Below, piece after piece: positions 17,506 through 25,836 of a stretch of DNA of 36,639 nt. Positions within the stretch are counted from its first letter, which is position 1, and each line of letters begins with the position of its first letter. The position numbers and the translations under genes are program-made. Location of the stretch: positions 1 through 36,639 of the forward strand of contig JAADCT010000021.1 of assembly GCA_013154305.1 (NCBI GenBank). The letters run 5' to 3'. This DNA comes from Aquificota bacterium. Lineage in GTDB: Bacteria; Aquificota; Aquificia; Aquificales; QOAS01. The notes beneath the pieces are model-generated. The model saw only the letters and a program-made list of their open reading frames with translations. It made no database searches and was not told the origin of the DNA.

Positions 17506-19590
17506 ATGGGAAAGAGCCTTTTTAAACTCAAAACGGACCTGAAACCGGCCGGAGACCAACCGAAGGCGATAAAAAAGTTGGTCGAAAACCTGCGAAAGGG
17601 CGTAAAGGAGCAGGTCCTGCTGGGGGCGACGGGAACGGGAAAGAGCCTCCATCCCGACGAGCGCGTTTGGGTCGGCGAAAAAAGGGGGGAGGGGGTCGTT
17701 TGGTCGCCGACGACGATAGGGAGTTTCGTCGAAAAACTGCGCGGGGAACTGCCGACTTTGGACCTGGGCGGGGACCTTCTGGTTCCCCTTCCCAAAGGAA
17801 GGTTTTGGACGCTCTCTTTCAACCCCGAAAGCGGTGAGGTGGAACCTAAACCGCTTTACGCCGTTTCCCTCCACCGCGAGGAGGAGAGGCTTTTTGAGGT
17901 CCGACTGGCGGACGGAAGGAAGGTTCGAACGAGCGGGGACCACAACTTCTTCGCCCTGACGGGAAAGGGCTTGGTTCTGAAGCGGACGACGGAGCTAAGG
18001 AGGGGCGACCGCCTGCCGGTGCCGGCGGCCTTCTTCCCCGCCGAAGGCGGGCTTTCTTTCAAAAAGGAGGTTTTGGAGGAGCTGGGCCGCTTTGCGGTAT
18101 TCGGCGAGGGCGAGCCGCCGCCGCGGCTGAGAAACCTTTGCGTTTTGCCGGAGGGCGGCCGAAGGTTGCCGCCTTTTTGGGCCAACCTTTCGGCCGGGGG
18201 TTTGCGAAGGCTCCTAAAACCCCTTACGGAGGAGGGGCAGGTCCTTTTGAGGGACCGCCTTTTGGTCGAAGAGCTCCTTTACGCCCTTTCGGGGGCGGGC
18301 TTTGCCGCCAGGGTCCGAACGGAGGAAGGGGGTCTGAGGGTCGTCCTCGAAAAGGAGCTGGGGAGGCCCTCCCTCCTTTGGGTGGAGGTGGAGGAGGTTA
18401 GGGAACTCCCCTACCGGGGTTGGGTTTACGACCTTTCGGTGGAGGAAAACGAGACCTTTTTGGCGGGCTTTGGCGGACTCTTCGTTCACAACACCTTTAC
18501 CTTGGCCAACGTTATAGCCCAGTGGGGCCGCCCGACGCTGGTTATGGTCCACAACAAGATTTTGGCGGCCCAACTTTACAGGGAGTTTAAGGAGCTCTTT
18601 CCCGACAACGCGGTCGAGTACTTCGTTTCCTACTACGACTACTACCGGCCCGAGGCCTACATTCCGGAAAAGGACCTCTACATCGAAAAGGACGCGGCGA
18701 TAAACGACATACTGGAGCAGTACCGCCACAGCGCCACCAAGAGCGTTTTGGAGAGGAAGGACACCATAGTGGTGGCCTCCGTTTCGGCCATTTACGGTTT
18801 GGGTGCGCCCGAAAACTACATAAAGCTGCGGCTTCAGCTCCACCGGGGGCAGGAGTATCCGCTCAAAAAACTCCTAAAGCGGCTCGTCGAAATGGGCTAC
18901 AGGCGAAACGACTACGCCCTCAAGCGGGGAACCTTCAGCGTCAAAGGGGGCAACCTGGAAATCGTTCCCTCCCACACGGAGGAGGAGCTTATTCGAATCG
19001 AGTTTTGGGACGACGAGATAGACCGCATTCAGATTTTGGGAACCTTGAACCGGGAGGTGATAGCCGACGACCTCGAACAGGTGGTAATCTGGCCGGCCAC
19101 CCACTACTTGGCGCCGCGGCCGACCGTGGAGGAGGCCCTCAAGCAGATAGAGAGGGACCTAATCGAAAGGGTTGCCTGGTTTAAGGAGCGCGGCAAGGAG
19201 GTGGAGGCCCAAAGGCTCTTTCAGCGGACCTCCCACGACATTGAGATGATTAGGGAAACGGGAACCTGCAAGGGCATAGAGAACTACTCGCGTTACTTCG
19301 ACGGTCGGAAGCCGGGCGAGCCGCCCTTTACGCTTTTGGACTACTTTCCCGACGACTTTCTCCTGATAGTGGACGAGAGCCACCAAACCATTCCCCAGAT
19401 AAGGGCGATGTACGAGGGCGACCGCAGTCGGAAGCTCAAGCTGGTCGAGTACGGTTGGCGCCTGCCCTCGGCGCTGGACAACCGCCCGCTCAAGTTCGAC
19501 GAGTTTTTGAGCAAGCTCGACCGCGTCATCTACGTTTCGGCCACCCCCGGCGACTGGGAGCTCAGGCGCGTTTGCGAGGTAAACCGTTAA
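17506..19590 (+). CDS. uvrB: UvrB, interrupted by an intein in the P-loop and missing its C-terminal helicase half
   Basis: UvrB is the damage-verifying helicase-like subunit of nucleotide excision repair. Extein residues 1-46 and 330-694 align with UvrB from the N-terminus through [15 protein letters not shown] (beta-hairpin), [29 protein letters not shown] and YVSATPG. The Walker A GATGTGK is split by a 283-residue intein (47-329) from TFTLANVIA. After [10 protein letters not shown] the frame adds CEVNR and stops. About 250 residues of a normal UvrB of roughly 660 are missing: helicase motifs IV-VI and the UvrC-binding coiled coil. The other two downstream frames hold no UvrB sequence. The spliced product would have 411 residues. 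It is either a broken gene or one half of a split gene. The product is unlikely to work alone. Confidence 0.9.
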   Translation: MGKSLFKLKTDLKPAGDQPKAIKKLVENLRKGVKEQVLLGATGTGKSLHPDERVWVGEKRGEGVVWSPTTIGSFVEKLRGELPTLDLGGDLLVPLPKGRFWTLSFNPESGEVEPKPLYAVSLHREEERLFEVRLADGRKVRTSGDHNFFALTGKGLVLKRTTELRRGDRLPVPAAFFPAEGGLSFKKEVLEELGRFAVFGEGEPPPRLRNLCVLPEGGRRLPPFWANLSAGGLRRLLKPLTEEGQVLLRDRLLVEELLYALSGAGFAARVRTEEGGLRVVLEKELGRPSLLWVEVEEVRELPYRGWVYDLSVEENETFLAGFGGLFVHNTFTLANVIAQWGRPTLVMVHNKILAAQLYREFKELFPDNAVEYFVSYYDYYRPEAYIPEKDLYIEKDAAINDILEQYRHSATKSVLERKDTIVVASVSAIYGLGAPENYIKLRLQLHRGQEYPLKKLLKRLVEMGYRRNDYALKRGTFSVKGGNLEIVPSHTEEELIRIEFWDDEIDRIQILGTLNREVIADDLEQVVIWPATHYLAPRPTVEEALKQIERDLIERVAWFKERGKEVEAQRLFQRTSHDIEMIRETGTCKGIENYSRYFDGRKPGEPPFTLLDYFPDDFLLIVDESHQTIPQIRAMYEGDRSRKLKLVEYGWRLPSALDNRPLKFDEFLSKLDRVIYVSATPGDWELRRVCEVNR
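17644..18492 (+). mobile_element. Intein in the UvrB Walker A motif, with a degenerate homing-endonuclease region
   Basis: The insert is 283 codons. It starts at Ser47 with block [13 protein letters not shown]. Block B is [13 protein letters not shown], and it ends with block [16 protein letters not shown] and block G FVHN, followed by extein Thr+1. These are the residues needed for class 1 protein splicing (Ser1, His in block B, His-Asn, Thr+1). About 120 residues between blocks B and F are too long for a minimal intein. They include a segment like the distal part of a LAGLIDADG domain ([19 protein letters not shown]), but no intact pair of LAGLIDADG motifs is visible, so the endonuclease looks decayed. 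Excision restores GATGTGK-TFT. Confidence 0.93.
18037..18051. repeat. 15-base GC hairpin repeat, copy in the uvrB intein
   Basis: CCCGCC-GAA-GGCGGG, preceded by TC and followed by CTTTC. It encodes PAEGGLS inside the intein. The 22-base context is identical to the copy in gcvT at 26416. Confidence 0.75.
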
Positions 19591-19608
19591 CTTTAGTTAG
19601 TTTGGGTC

Positions 19609-21318
19609 ATGAACTACTTCGGCTCGGCCTCCCTCGTCTTTTTGGCCCTCGTCCTGCTGGTGGTCGTTAACGCCTACTTTCTCGACCACTTTAAGAGCTA
19701 CCGAATAGACGACCTGCTGGTTCCTCTCTTTTTCTTCAACGCCAGCATACTGCTGGCCTTTTTCCTGACGCTGCTTTTGGCCAGGGCCGTTTACCGGAAG
19801 CTGAAGGAGCGCCCCTCGGAGCTTCACAAAAAGCTCTTTTTGCTCCTGCTTTTGGTCTTTTTCGTCCCCTCCCTCTTTCTGACCGTCGTGGCGGTGGTGG
19901 GCGAAAGCTCCTACCTCAGGGTCTTTACCGACGACACCCTAAAGAGGGTCGTCGAAAAACTGGAGGACCTGGAGGGGGAGCTGGAAACCTTCTCCCTGAC
20001 GCCGGCGGAAAAGGAGAGGCTCTACGAGCGGCTGGAGGAACTGAGGGAGGAGGCCTCCGGCGTTAGGGACCTCGTGCGGCAGCAGAAGTTGGTTTTGACC
20101 AACTTTTTGGTCTTTTTCCTGCTGGTGGCGGTGGCCGTTTTGGCCGGCGCGGTTTTGGCGGCCTCCTTTTTGGCGAGGGCGGTCACCGACGAGGTCGAAC
20201 GCTTCAAGGGGGCCCTCGAGCGGGTGGCCGCCGGCGACCTTACCGTGCGCCTCGACCCGGAGGAGGGGGCCTCGAGGTTTATTTCCGAACTGCGGTCCCT
20301 CGTTCGAACCTTCAACAAAATGGTGACGCGCTTTGCCCACCTCTACGGACGGGCCGAGCGCGACGGCGTGCTCTTTGCCAAAATTTTCGAAAAGGTCTCG
20401 ACGCCCATAGCCCTCTTTGACCAAAAGACGGGAGCGCTTTTAAAGTCAAACCCCGCCTATCGGCGGGAGGTAAACATCTCCTCCCTCGAAAAGCTCCGCG
20501 AGTGGGCGCGCCTGCGCGACCCCATACGCTACGAGGAGCATCCGCTGGGGGGTCTGGTTTTGGCCGTCGTGGAGGACCTAAAGCCCGTCCTCATTTCCAA
20601 ACGCTACAGGGCGTGGAGGGAAATCGCCTCCCGATTGGCCCACGACGTAAAAAACCCCCTCCACTCGATAATGATTTCGGTCGAAACCCTGACGACCCTC
20701 TTTCAGCGGTATCTGGAGGCCCAAAGGGAGGGCAAAGAGGCCGAGGCGCTTCGCCGGCTGGTGGAGGAAAAAGTTCCCGAGGAGCAACGCAAAATCGAAA
20801 AAAACGCCCGCTACATAACCGAGCTGATAAACGCCTTCAACAACCTCTCCTCCGAGGAGGAGGAGCTCAAAAGGGAAACCTTCTCCCTGCGGTCGCTGCT
20901 GTTTGAACTGAAGAGGATTTTCGAAACCGACCGATTTAAGGTCTACGTTGAGGTTTCGCCCTTTTACGTTTACGCCGACCGTCAGAAGTTGAGGAGGGTT
21001 TTTGAAAACCTGATAAAGAACGCCGCCGAGGCGACCGAACGGGCGGGTCTTCCGGTCGGAATAGTCCGCATAAGGACCGAGGGCAACCGAATCCACGTGG
21101 TGGACAACGGTCCGGGCATTCCCCCCGACAAGGTCGACAGCGTCTTTTTACCCTTTACCTCCACCAAGGGAAAGGGAAGGGGGCTGGGCCTCTTTATCGC
21201 CAAGAAACTCGTGGAGGAGCACGGCTGGAGCCTGTCGCTCCTTCCGCCCCGAAAAGGTGAGGGCGCCCACTTCGTAATAGAGGTAAGGCCCGAGGACCTG
21301 CGCCGCAGCGCCCGCTAA
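19609..21318 (+). CDS. NtrY-like membrane sensor histidine kinase
   Basis: The 569-residue protein has membrane helices at about 6-25, 37-62, 75-98 and 164-188, with a helical extracytoplasmic segment at 99-163. A HAMP domain follows (190-245), then a short degenerate PAS-like region (255-335). The kinase core has the H-box REIASRLAHDVKNPL (phosphorylated H345), N-box NLIKNAAEA, G1 VDNGPGIP and G2 TKGKGRGLGLFIAKKL. The architecture is that of NtrY/NtrB-related kinases, which usually partner sigma-54 activators. No response regulator gene is nearby, so its partner must be elsewhere. It starts 18 bases after the truncated uvrB without a Shine-Dalgarno sequence. Confidence 0.88.
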   Translation: MNYFGSASLVFLALVLLVVVNAYFLDHFKSYRIDDLLVPLFFFNASILLAFFLTLLLARAVYRKLKERPSELHKKLFLLLLLVFFVPSLFLTVVAVVGESSYLRVFTDDTLKRVVEKLEDLEGELETFSLTPAEKERLYERLEELREEASGVRDLVRQQKLVLTNFLVFFLLVAVAVLAGAVLAASFLARAVTDEVERFKGALERVAAGDLTVRLDPEEGASRFISELRSLVRTFNKMVTRFAHLYGRAERDGVLFAKIFEKVSTPIALFDQKTGALLKSNPAYRREVNISSLEKLREWARLRDPIRYEEHPLGGLVLAVVEDLKPVLISKRYRAWREIASRLAHDVKNPLHSIMISVETLTTLFQRYLEAQREGKEAEALRRLVEEKVPEEQRKIEKNARYITELINAFNNLSSEEEELKRETFSLRSLLFELKRIFETDRFKVYVEVSPFYVYADRQKLRRVFENLIKNAAEATERAGLPVGIVRIRTEGNRIHVVDNGPGIPPDKVDSVFLPFTSTKGKGRGLGLFIAKKLVEEHGWSLSLLPPRKGEGAHFVIEVRPEDLRRSAR

Positions 21319-21376
21319 AGTGCCTCCCTTTCAACCGGCGGGGGAAAACCGCCCGACCGATACCTTATTTGTTCTT

Positions 21377-22705
21377 ATGAACGGATACCTGCCCCACTCG
21401 CCCCGCGAAACGGAGGAAATGCTCCGCACCGTCGGGGCTTCTTCCTTTGAAGACCTCTATGCGCACGTTCCCAAGGAGCTCCTCTTTGAGGGCGAGCTCA
21501 AATTGCCCGACCCCCTTTCGGAGCCGGAGTTGGTCAGAAGGTTTGAGGAGCTGGCGGCCAAAAACCGGCGCCTGACGGTCTTTGCCGGGGCGGGGGCCTA
21601 CGACCGCTACGTTCCCCCCGCAATAGATTACCTCGTCGAAAGGGGCGAATTTTTGACCGCCTACACGCCCTACCAGCCCGAGGTGTCGCAGGGAACGCTC
21701 ACGGCCATCTTCGAGTATCAGACCGTCGTTGCCGAACTGACCGGGATGGACGCGGCCAACGCTTCGATGTACGACGGCGGCAGCGCCCTGGCCGAGGCGG
21801 TCCTCATGGCGAGGGCGATAAAGGGCAGGGGCGACACCGTCGTGGTCTCCTCCACCGTCCACCCCCTCTATCGGGAGGTGGTAAAAACCTACCTCTACGG
21901 TTATCGGGACCGCTACCTCGAGGTTCCCTACGACGAGAGGGGACTGACGGACCTAAACCTCCTCGAGGACCTATTAAAAAGGCACGAGGTCCACGCGTTG
22001 GCGGTCCAGTATCTAAACTTTTTCGGTTTCGTCGAGCCGCTTAAGGAAATAGGGGAGCTCGCCGGCCGCTACGGCGTTCCCCTCGTGGTGGTCGCCGAAC
22101 CGATTTCCCTTTCGGTTTTAAAACCGCCGGGCGAGCTCGGCGCCGACGTCGTGGTCGGAGAGGGCCAGCCCCTCGGAATACCGCTATCGTTCGGCGGCCC
22201 CTACCTGGGCTTTTTCGCCACCCGCCAAAAGTTCGTCCGAAAGATGCCGGGAAGGCTGGTCGGCATGGCCGAGGACGTCGAGGGAAAGAGGGCCTTTACG
22301 CTCGTTTTGCAAACCAGAGAGCAACACATAAGGCGCGAGAGGGCCACCTCCAACATCTGTTCCAACCAAAACCTGATGGCCCTGCGGGCGGTTATTTACA
22401 CCGCCCTGTTGGGACCCGAGGGCCTCAGGAAGGTGGCCGCCCTATCGGCCTCCAAGGCCCGCCACCTTTACAAAGAACTCCTCAAAAGGGGTTTTGAAAA
22501 TCCCTTCGACAACGAAAGGTTCCTGTGGGAGTTTCCCGTCCGCAGGGAGGACGCCCCCGAGGTCCGAAAGAAACTCCTCGGGGAGGGCTTTCTCTTCGGC
22601 GTCGACCTTAAAAGGTTTTATCCCGAACTTAAAAACGCCCTCCTCGTGGCCGTTACCGAAAAGCGGACCAAAGGGGAAATGGACCGCCTCCTTTCCCTTC
22701 TTTAG
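21377..22705 (+). CDS. gcvPA: Glycine dehydrogenase (decarboxylating) subunit 1
   Basis: This is the N-terminal half of the P-protein of the glycine cleavage system in its two-subunit form. I chose the ATG at 21377, which gives MNGYLPHSPRETEEML as in the family (442 residues), rather than an in-frame GTG 19 codons upstream. Family stretches include TAYTPYQPEVSQGTL, ANASMYDGGSALAEA, GEGQPLGIPLSFGGPYLGFFA and QTREQHIRRERATSNICSNQ. Subunit 1 lacks the PLP lysine, which is on subunit 2; gcvPB and gcvH are not in the window, while gcvT is 3 kb away. Confidence 0.95.
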   Translation: MNGYLPHSPRETEEMLRTVGASSFEDLYAHVPKELLFEGELKLPDPLSEPELVRRFEELAAKNRRLTVFAGAGAYDRYVPPAIDYLVERGEFLTAYTPYQPEVSQGTLTAIFEYQTVVAELTGMDAANASMYDGGSALAEAVLMARAIKGRGDTVVVSSTVHPLYREVVKTYLYGYRDRYLEVPYDERGLTDLNLLEDLLKRHEVHALAVQYLNFFGFVEPLKEIGELAGRYGVPLVVVAEPISLSVLKPPGELGADVVVGEGQPLGIPLSFGGPYLGFFATRQKFVRKMPGRLVGMAEDVEGKRAFTLVLQTREQHIRRERATSNICSNQNLMALRAVIYTALLGPEGLRKVAALSASKARHLYKELLKRGFENPFDNERFLWEFPVRREDAPEVRKKLLGEGFLFGVDLKRFYPELKNALLVAVTEKRTKGEMDRLLSLL

Positions 22706-22739
22706 TTTTTGCTTACCTACCTTCTTGACAAACTCATAC

Positions 22740-22763
22740 ATACGAGCCCCGTCATAGGCGTAT
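22740..22763 (+). promoter_or_regulatory. Inverted repeat before the V4R-like gene
   Basis: ATAC-GA-GCC...GGC-GTAT can form a seven-pair stem with a two-base bulge and an eight-base loop, ending ten bases before the ATG at 22774. TTGACA occurs at 22725-22730, but no -10 hexamer lies at the right distance. It could be an operator or an RNA hairpin limiting translation. Confidence 0.3.
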
Positions 22764-22773
22764 AGTTCCCCTT

Positions 22774-23292
22774 ATGGGAAACCTCACCGAAGAGCTGCTG
22801 GAGGACCTATACCGCCGCCTGGCCGACATTCTCGGCGAGAAAATGGTCCGCCTCTTTAAGAGGAAAATCTCCCAAAAGCAAATAACGCGCGTTCCCCAAA
22901 TCATTTTCGCCGTCGCCGGCGAAATGGAAAAGACGCTGGGGAGAATGGGCGCCTACGCGTCGCTGCGGGAGCTGGGCCGCTCGGTTGCCCGCGACCTGAT
23001 GGCCCAACATCCGAAGGAGGAGTGGGAAAAGATTTTCGAAGAGGGCCTGGCAATAATGGGTTTTGCCAAGGGCGTTCAGCGCGAACCCAATCGCGCCTGC
23101 ATCTGCTCGTGCATCTTTTACCCCCAATTTCTCTCCAAAAAGGGATTGCAACCGACCGAACACCCCGTCTGTTGGATAGGGTGGGGTTTTATAGAAGGCT
23201 TTATGAAGGAGTTTACGGGCGCAACCGGCGTCCGCTTCGCCGGCCGCGACTTTGAAAACGAACGTTGTTGGTTCGAGGTCGTCAACTATTGA
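22774..23292 (+). CDS. Cysteine-rich V4R-like putative sensor protein
   Basis: I do not recognise a firm family for this 172-residue soluble protein. A helical N-terminus (about 1-95) is followed by a cysteine-rich half: C109-x-C111-x-C113, then H130-x2-C133 and C165. The segment HPVCWIGWGFIEGFMKEFTGATG through ERCWFEVV resembles the end of V4R (4-vinyl reductase) domains, where a conserved His/Cys cluster and a C-x-F-x-V strand bind small hydrophobic molecules or metal. The C-x-C-x-C cluster suggests zinc, iron-sulfur or heme binding. It converges with the sensor-globin gene, overlapping it by seven bases, which hints at related roles in gas or redox sensing. That link is inference. Confidence 0.6.
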   Translation: MGNLTEELLEDLYRRLADILGEKMVRLFKRKISQKQITRVPQIIFAVAGEMEKTLGRMGAYASLRELGRSVARDLMAQHPKEEWEKIFEEGLAIMGFAKGVQREPNRACICSCIFYPQFLSKKGLQPTEHPVCWIGWGFIEGFMKEFTGATGVRFAGRDFENERCWFEVVNY

Positions 23293-23918
23293 CCCTTTAC
23301 CCCCAATTCTTTGAAACCCCTCAGCATTTTCTCCAACTCCATTTTCAACATCCGCTTGACCAGTTCCGGTTTCATGCCCAGGATGTCAAACAGCGCCTTT
23401 TTGAGGGTGAAGATGTAACCCTCGACGGTAAAGCCGACGAAGGCGGCCACTATCTTGCTGAAGGCCTGGTAGACCTCAAAGGCCTCGCCCTCTTCGAAGT
23501 TCTCGAGACAAAGCTGGAGAAACTTCCTCCTCAATACGTCGGCCATAAAAATCATCAGGTGGTTGTCCACGTCGTAGTAGATGTGAACCAGACCGACGTA
23601 AAACGAATAGCGGAAAAAGGCCTCGTCCACCTCACCCGAAACTATCATCTCGTACCAACGCTTATTGGTCCTTTTGAGCTTCTCTATCGGTATGTTGTTT
23701 TCCTCTATAATCCGCCGCGCCTTTTCGTTTTTAAGAAGCGTGTCGTAAAACTCGTCGACGATTTCGTCGGCCCAAGTTTTTAAAAACTCCTTGCGCAACT
23801 TCAAAATTTGAATGTCCCTTTCGGAAAAGTTGAGCAAAACCTTGGCGTCTTCCAAAATTTCCTTAATCAGTCGATAAGCTTCCTCTAACCTTTTTTGCAT
23901 TTCCTCCATGTTCCCCAT
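23286..23918 (-). CDS. Single-domain sensor globin (globin-coupled-sensor/protoglobin type)
   Basis: The 210-residue protein fits the globin-coupled-sensor fold. Helices DEIVDEFYDTLLKNEKARRII and ERTNKRWYEMI-type segments precede DEAFFRYSFYVGLVHIYYDVDNHLMIFM, where H112 in LVH is the expected proximal heme ligand. The remaining C-terminal part (about 125-210) is helical. There is no kinase, cyclase or methyl-accepting domain, so it is a stand-alone globin that could bind O2, CO or NO. A CRP/FNR-type box (23931-23944) sits 13 bases upstream of the ATG, and a TTGACA -35 candidate lies further out. It shares seven bases with the V4R-like gene at its 3' end. Confidence 0.78.
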   Translation of the reverse strand: MGNMEEMQKRLEEAYRLIKEILEDAKVLLNFSERDIQILKLRKEFLKTWADEIVDEFYDTLLKNEKARRIIEENNIPIEKLKRTNKRWYEMIVSGEVDEAFFRYSFYVGLVHIYYDVDNHLMIFMADVLRRKFLQLCLENFEEGEAFEVYQAFSKIVAAFVGFTVEGYIFTLKKALFDILGMKPELVKRMLKMELEKMLRGFKELGVKGQ

Positions 23919-23930
23919 CTCGATAATTAC

Positions 23931-23944
23931 TTGATGTTACTCAA
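23931..23944. promoter_or_regulatory. CRP/FNR-type box upstream of the globin gene
   Basis: TTGATGTTACTCAA has perfect TTGA and TCAA half-sites six bases apart, one base from the FNR consensus TTGAT-N4-ATCAA. It lies between a possible globin promoter (TTGACA at 23978-23983, minus strand, with TATGAA after 15 bases) and the globin ATG, a position that would suit repression. Confidence 0.5.
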
Positions 23945-23976
23945 ACTATGACGGCGATTCATAAAAACTTTAATTT

Positions 23977-23992
23977 GTGTCAACTTCGACAC
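23977..23992. promoter_or_regulatory. Inverted repeat in the divergent globin-HIT promoter region
   Basis: GTGTC-AACTTC-GACAC is a perfect 5-6-5 inverted repeat. It contains the minus-strand TTGACA (23978-23983) and abuts the plus-strand TTGACT (23993-23998) with TAAAAT at 24019-24024 in front of the HIT gene. It may be an operator shared by both divergent genes. Confidence 0.4.
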
Positions 23993-24034
23993 TTGACTTT
24001 AAACCCCGCTCGCGAAGTTAAAATTCCTAAAACT

Positions 24035-24373
24035 ATGTGCGTTTTTTGTAAAATCGTGGCCGGAGAGCTCCCGGCAAAGGTCGTCTACGAGGACGACCTC
24101 ATTATGGCCTTTCACGACATCAATCCCCGAAAGAAGGTCCACGTTCTCGTAATCCCCAAAAAGCACATTCCGTCGCTCAACGACCTGACGGAGGAGGACA
24201 AGGAAGTTATGGGCCACCTGGTGGTCAAAATTCCCGAAATCGCCAAAAAGCTCGGCATCGCCGAGGACGGCTACCGCGTAATAGTCAACACCGGCCGCCA
24301 CGGCGGTCAGGAGGTTTACCACGTTCACTTCCACCTGCTGGGGGGCGAACCGGTGGGTCCCATGACCTGCTGA
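24035..24373 (+). CDS. HIT-family (histidine triad) nucleotide hydrolase, HinT-like
   Basis: HinT-type enzymes split adenosine phosphoramidates. The 112-residue protein begins MCVFCKIVAGELPAK, with the C-x2-C often found in HinT orthologues. It has IPKKHIPSLNDL in the middle and the triad HVHFHLL (H96, H98, H100) near the end. I chose the ATG at 24035 because it matches family starts. An open stretch of 29 codons upstream covers the promoter region and has no similarity. A plausible promoter (TTGACT, TAAAAT at 24019-24024) leaves almost no leader. Confidence 0.94.
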   Translation: MCVFCKIVAGELPAKVVYEDDLIMAFHDINPRKKVHVLVIPKKHIPSLNDLTEEDKEVMGHLVVKIPEIAKKLGIAEDGYRVIVNTGRHGGQEVYHVHFHLLGGEPVGPMTC

Positions 24374-24384
24374 CGCCCCGGCGC

Positions 24385-25809
24385 CTACCTCCCCTTCCTC
24401 TCTACGAACTCGACCACCTTTAGTCTTCCGTCCTCGAGGCGGACCTTGGCGTCGAACTTTTTCCCCTTTTTGGAGCGAAGGCCCCGCAGCAAAACCGTTT
24501 TTCCTTCCAGCAGGGCCAGGGCCTGCTTTGCCGTAAGCCGCTTTCCCGAAAAGGTTTCCCACACAATCAGGCCGCAGGAGGGGCACCTCCAACCTTTGGA
24601 AAAGGGAACCACCCTCCCGCCGCAGCGGCAGGTTCCCAAACCCTCCTTCTCCCTTCGGAGGGCCTCCTCCAAAAACTCCTTTATCCGTTCGAAGGTTTTC
24701 TCTTTGGGAAGTTTGAGTCCCAGCTTTCGCGCCAGCTCGGAGGCCAGTTTCAGCATCTTCGGCGTTGCGGGTCGCTCCGACGGCTCTCGGGAAACCTCCT
24801 TCTCCTTCAGCCTTTTTACTTCCTCACCCGTAAAGGTCTTTATCGCCTCCAGAAACCTCTCGTAGCCCCTCTTTTTCAGGTCCTTTAGGTGTATTTCCTC
24901 CAGGCGCCTTTCCCACTCGGAGGTCATTTCGGGCGAGACGACCTTGGACCCCTCGAGGAAGGAAATCAGAGCAAACGCCTTTTGGGTGGGAACCAAGGTC
25001 TTTCCCTTTAAGAGGGCGTAGCCCCTCTTTTTCAAAGTTTCGATGATTTGGGCGCGGGTTGCCGGCGTTCCCAACCCCAGCCTTTCCATCTCCTTCAGGA
25101 GCGAGCCCTCGGTGTAGCGCGGCGGCGGTTGGGTCCTCCTCTTTTCCAACTTCTGGTCCACCTTTTTGACCTCGTCGCCCTCTTTGAGGGGCACCTCTTC
25201 GGTCTTGAACTCCTCCGAGTAGAGGGCCTTCCAACCCGGTTCGAGGTCCCTCCGCAGTTTTGAATAAAAGTAGTAGGGACCCACGCGCGTCAAAATCTTC
25301 CAAACTTCGTAGCGGTAGGGCGGGTAAAAGACGGCCAGAAAGCGCCTTTTTATCAGTTCGTAAATCTTTCTCTCTTCGGGGGAGAGCCCTTCGGGGGGAG
25401 GCGCCAGCGGAATTATCGCGTGGTGGTCGGTGAGCTTGGAGTCGTCAAAGACGCGCTTTCCGACCCTGGCGACCTCGGGAACGAGGTCCTCGCGGCCCAA
25501 AAGCTTCAAAACCTTTACCGCCAGCGGGCGGTTGGCCTCGGCCAGGTGGCGGCTCTCGGTCCTCGGATAGGAAACGACCTTGTGCTTTTCGTAAAGCCTC
25601 TGGGCCAGCTCCAAGGTCTTTTGGGCCGAAAAGCCGAAGAGGCGGTTGGCCTCCCTTTGGAGCGTGGTCAGCGAGTGGAGAGAGGGGGGCGGAACCTTTT
25701 TTAATTCCCTCTTTAGGGTCTCGACGACGCCCTTTTGGTACCGCCTGAGGTCGTCGAAAATCCTCCTTGCCTCCTCCTCGGTCAGGGCAAAGGGCGAGGG
25801 CCTCCCCAT
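24385..25809 (-). CDS. topB: Topoisomerase III (type IA) lacking the N-terminal TOPRIM half
   Basis: Type IA topoisomerases cut one DNA strand through an active-site tyrosine, here Y81 in VSYPRTESRHL. Family features follow in order: TDHHAIIPL, PPPRYTEGSLLKEMERLGLGTPATRA, TSEWERRLEEI. A C-terminal zinc region (CRCGG...CPSCG) ends in the TopB-type RLTAKQALALLEG...SKKGKKFDAKV. The protein has 474 residues. A full TopB has about 650-730, beginning with a TOPRIM domain that binds Mg2+. Here the ATG falls just before the TLREAN-type segment, and an in-frame TAA lies five codons upstream. The missing part is not elsewhere in the window. It is either a remnant or one subunit of a split enzyme. It diverges from gcvT over 27 bases. 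Confidence 0.88.
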   Translation of the reverse strand: MGRPSPFALTEEEARRIFDDLRRYQKGVVETLKRELKKVPPPSLHSLTTLQREANRLFGFSAQKTLELAQRLYEKHKVVSYPRTESRHLAEANRPLAVKVLKLLGREDLVPEVARVGKRVFDDSKLTDHHAIIPLAPPPEGLSPEERKIYELIKRRFLAVFYPPYRYEVWKILTRVGPYYFYSKLRRDLEPGWKALYSEEFKTEEVPLKEGDEVKKVDQKLEKRRTQPPPRYTEGSLLKEMERLGLGTPATRAQIIETLKKRGYALLKGKTLVPTQKAFALISFLEGSKVVSPEMTSEWERRLEEIHLKDLKKRGYERFLEAIKTFTGEEVKRLKEKEVSREPSERPATPKMLKLASELARKLGLKLPKEKTFERIKEFLEEALRREKEGLGTCRCGGRVVPFSKGWRCPSCGLIVWETFSGKRLTAKQALALLEGKTVLLRGLRSKKGKKFDAKVRLEDGRLKVVEFVERKGR

Positions 25810-25836
25810 TTTACGGAATAGAATTTAGACCTCCCC

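Noticed and set aside
19590-19720. Frameshift that would restore the rest of UvrB
   Set aside because: Both other frames after the stop give no UvrB residues, and the next gene starts 18 bases later.
21320-21376. GTG start for gcvPA 19 codons upstream
   Set aside because: The family begins close to the ATG at 21377, and the upstream residues look non-coding.
22725-22773. TTGACA promoter for the V4R-like gene
   Set aside because: No -10 hexamer lies 16-18 bases downstream; the nearest AT-rich candidate is about 30 bases away.
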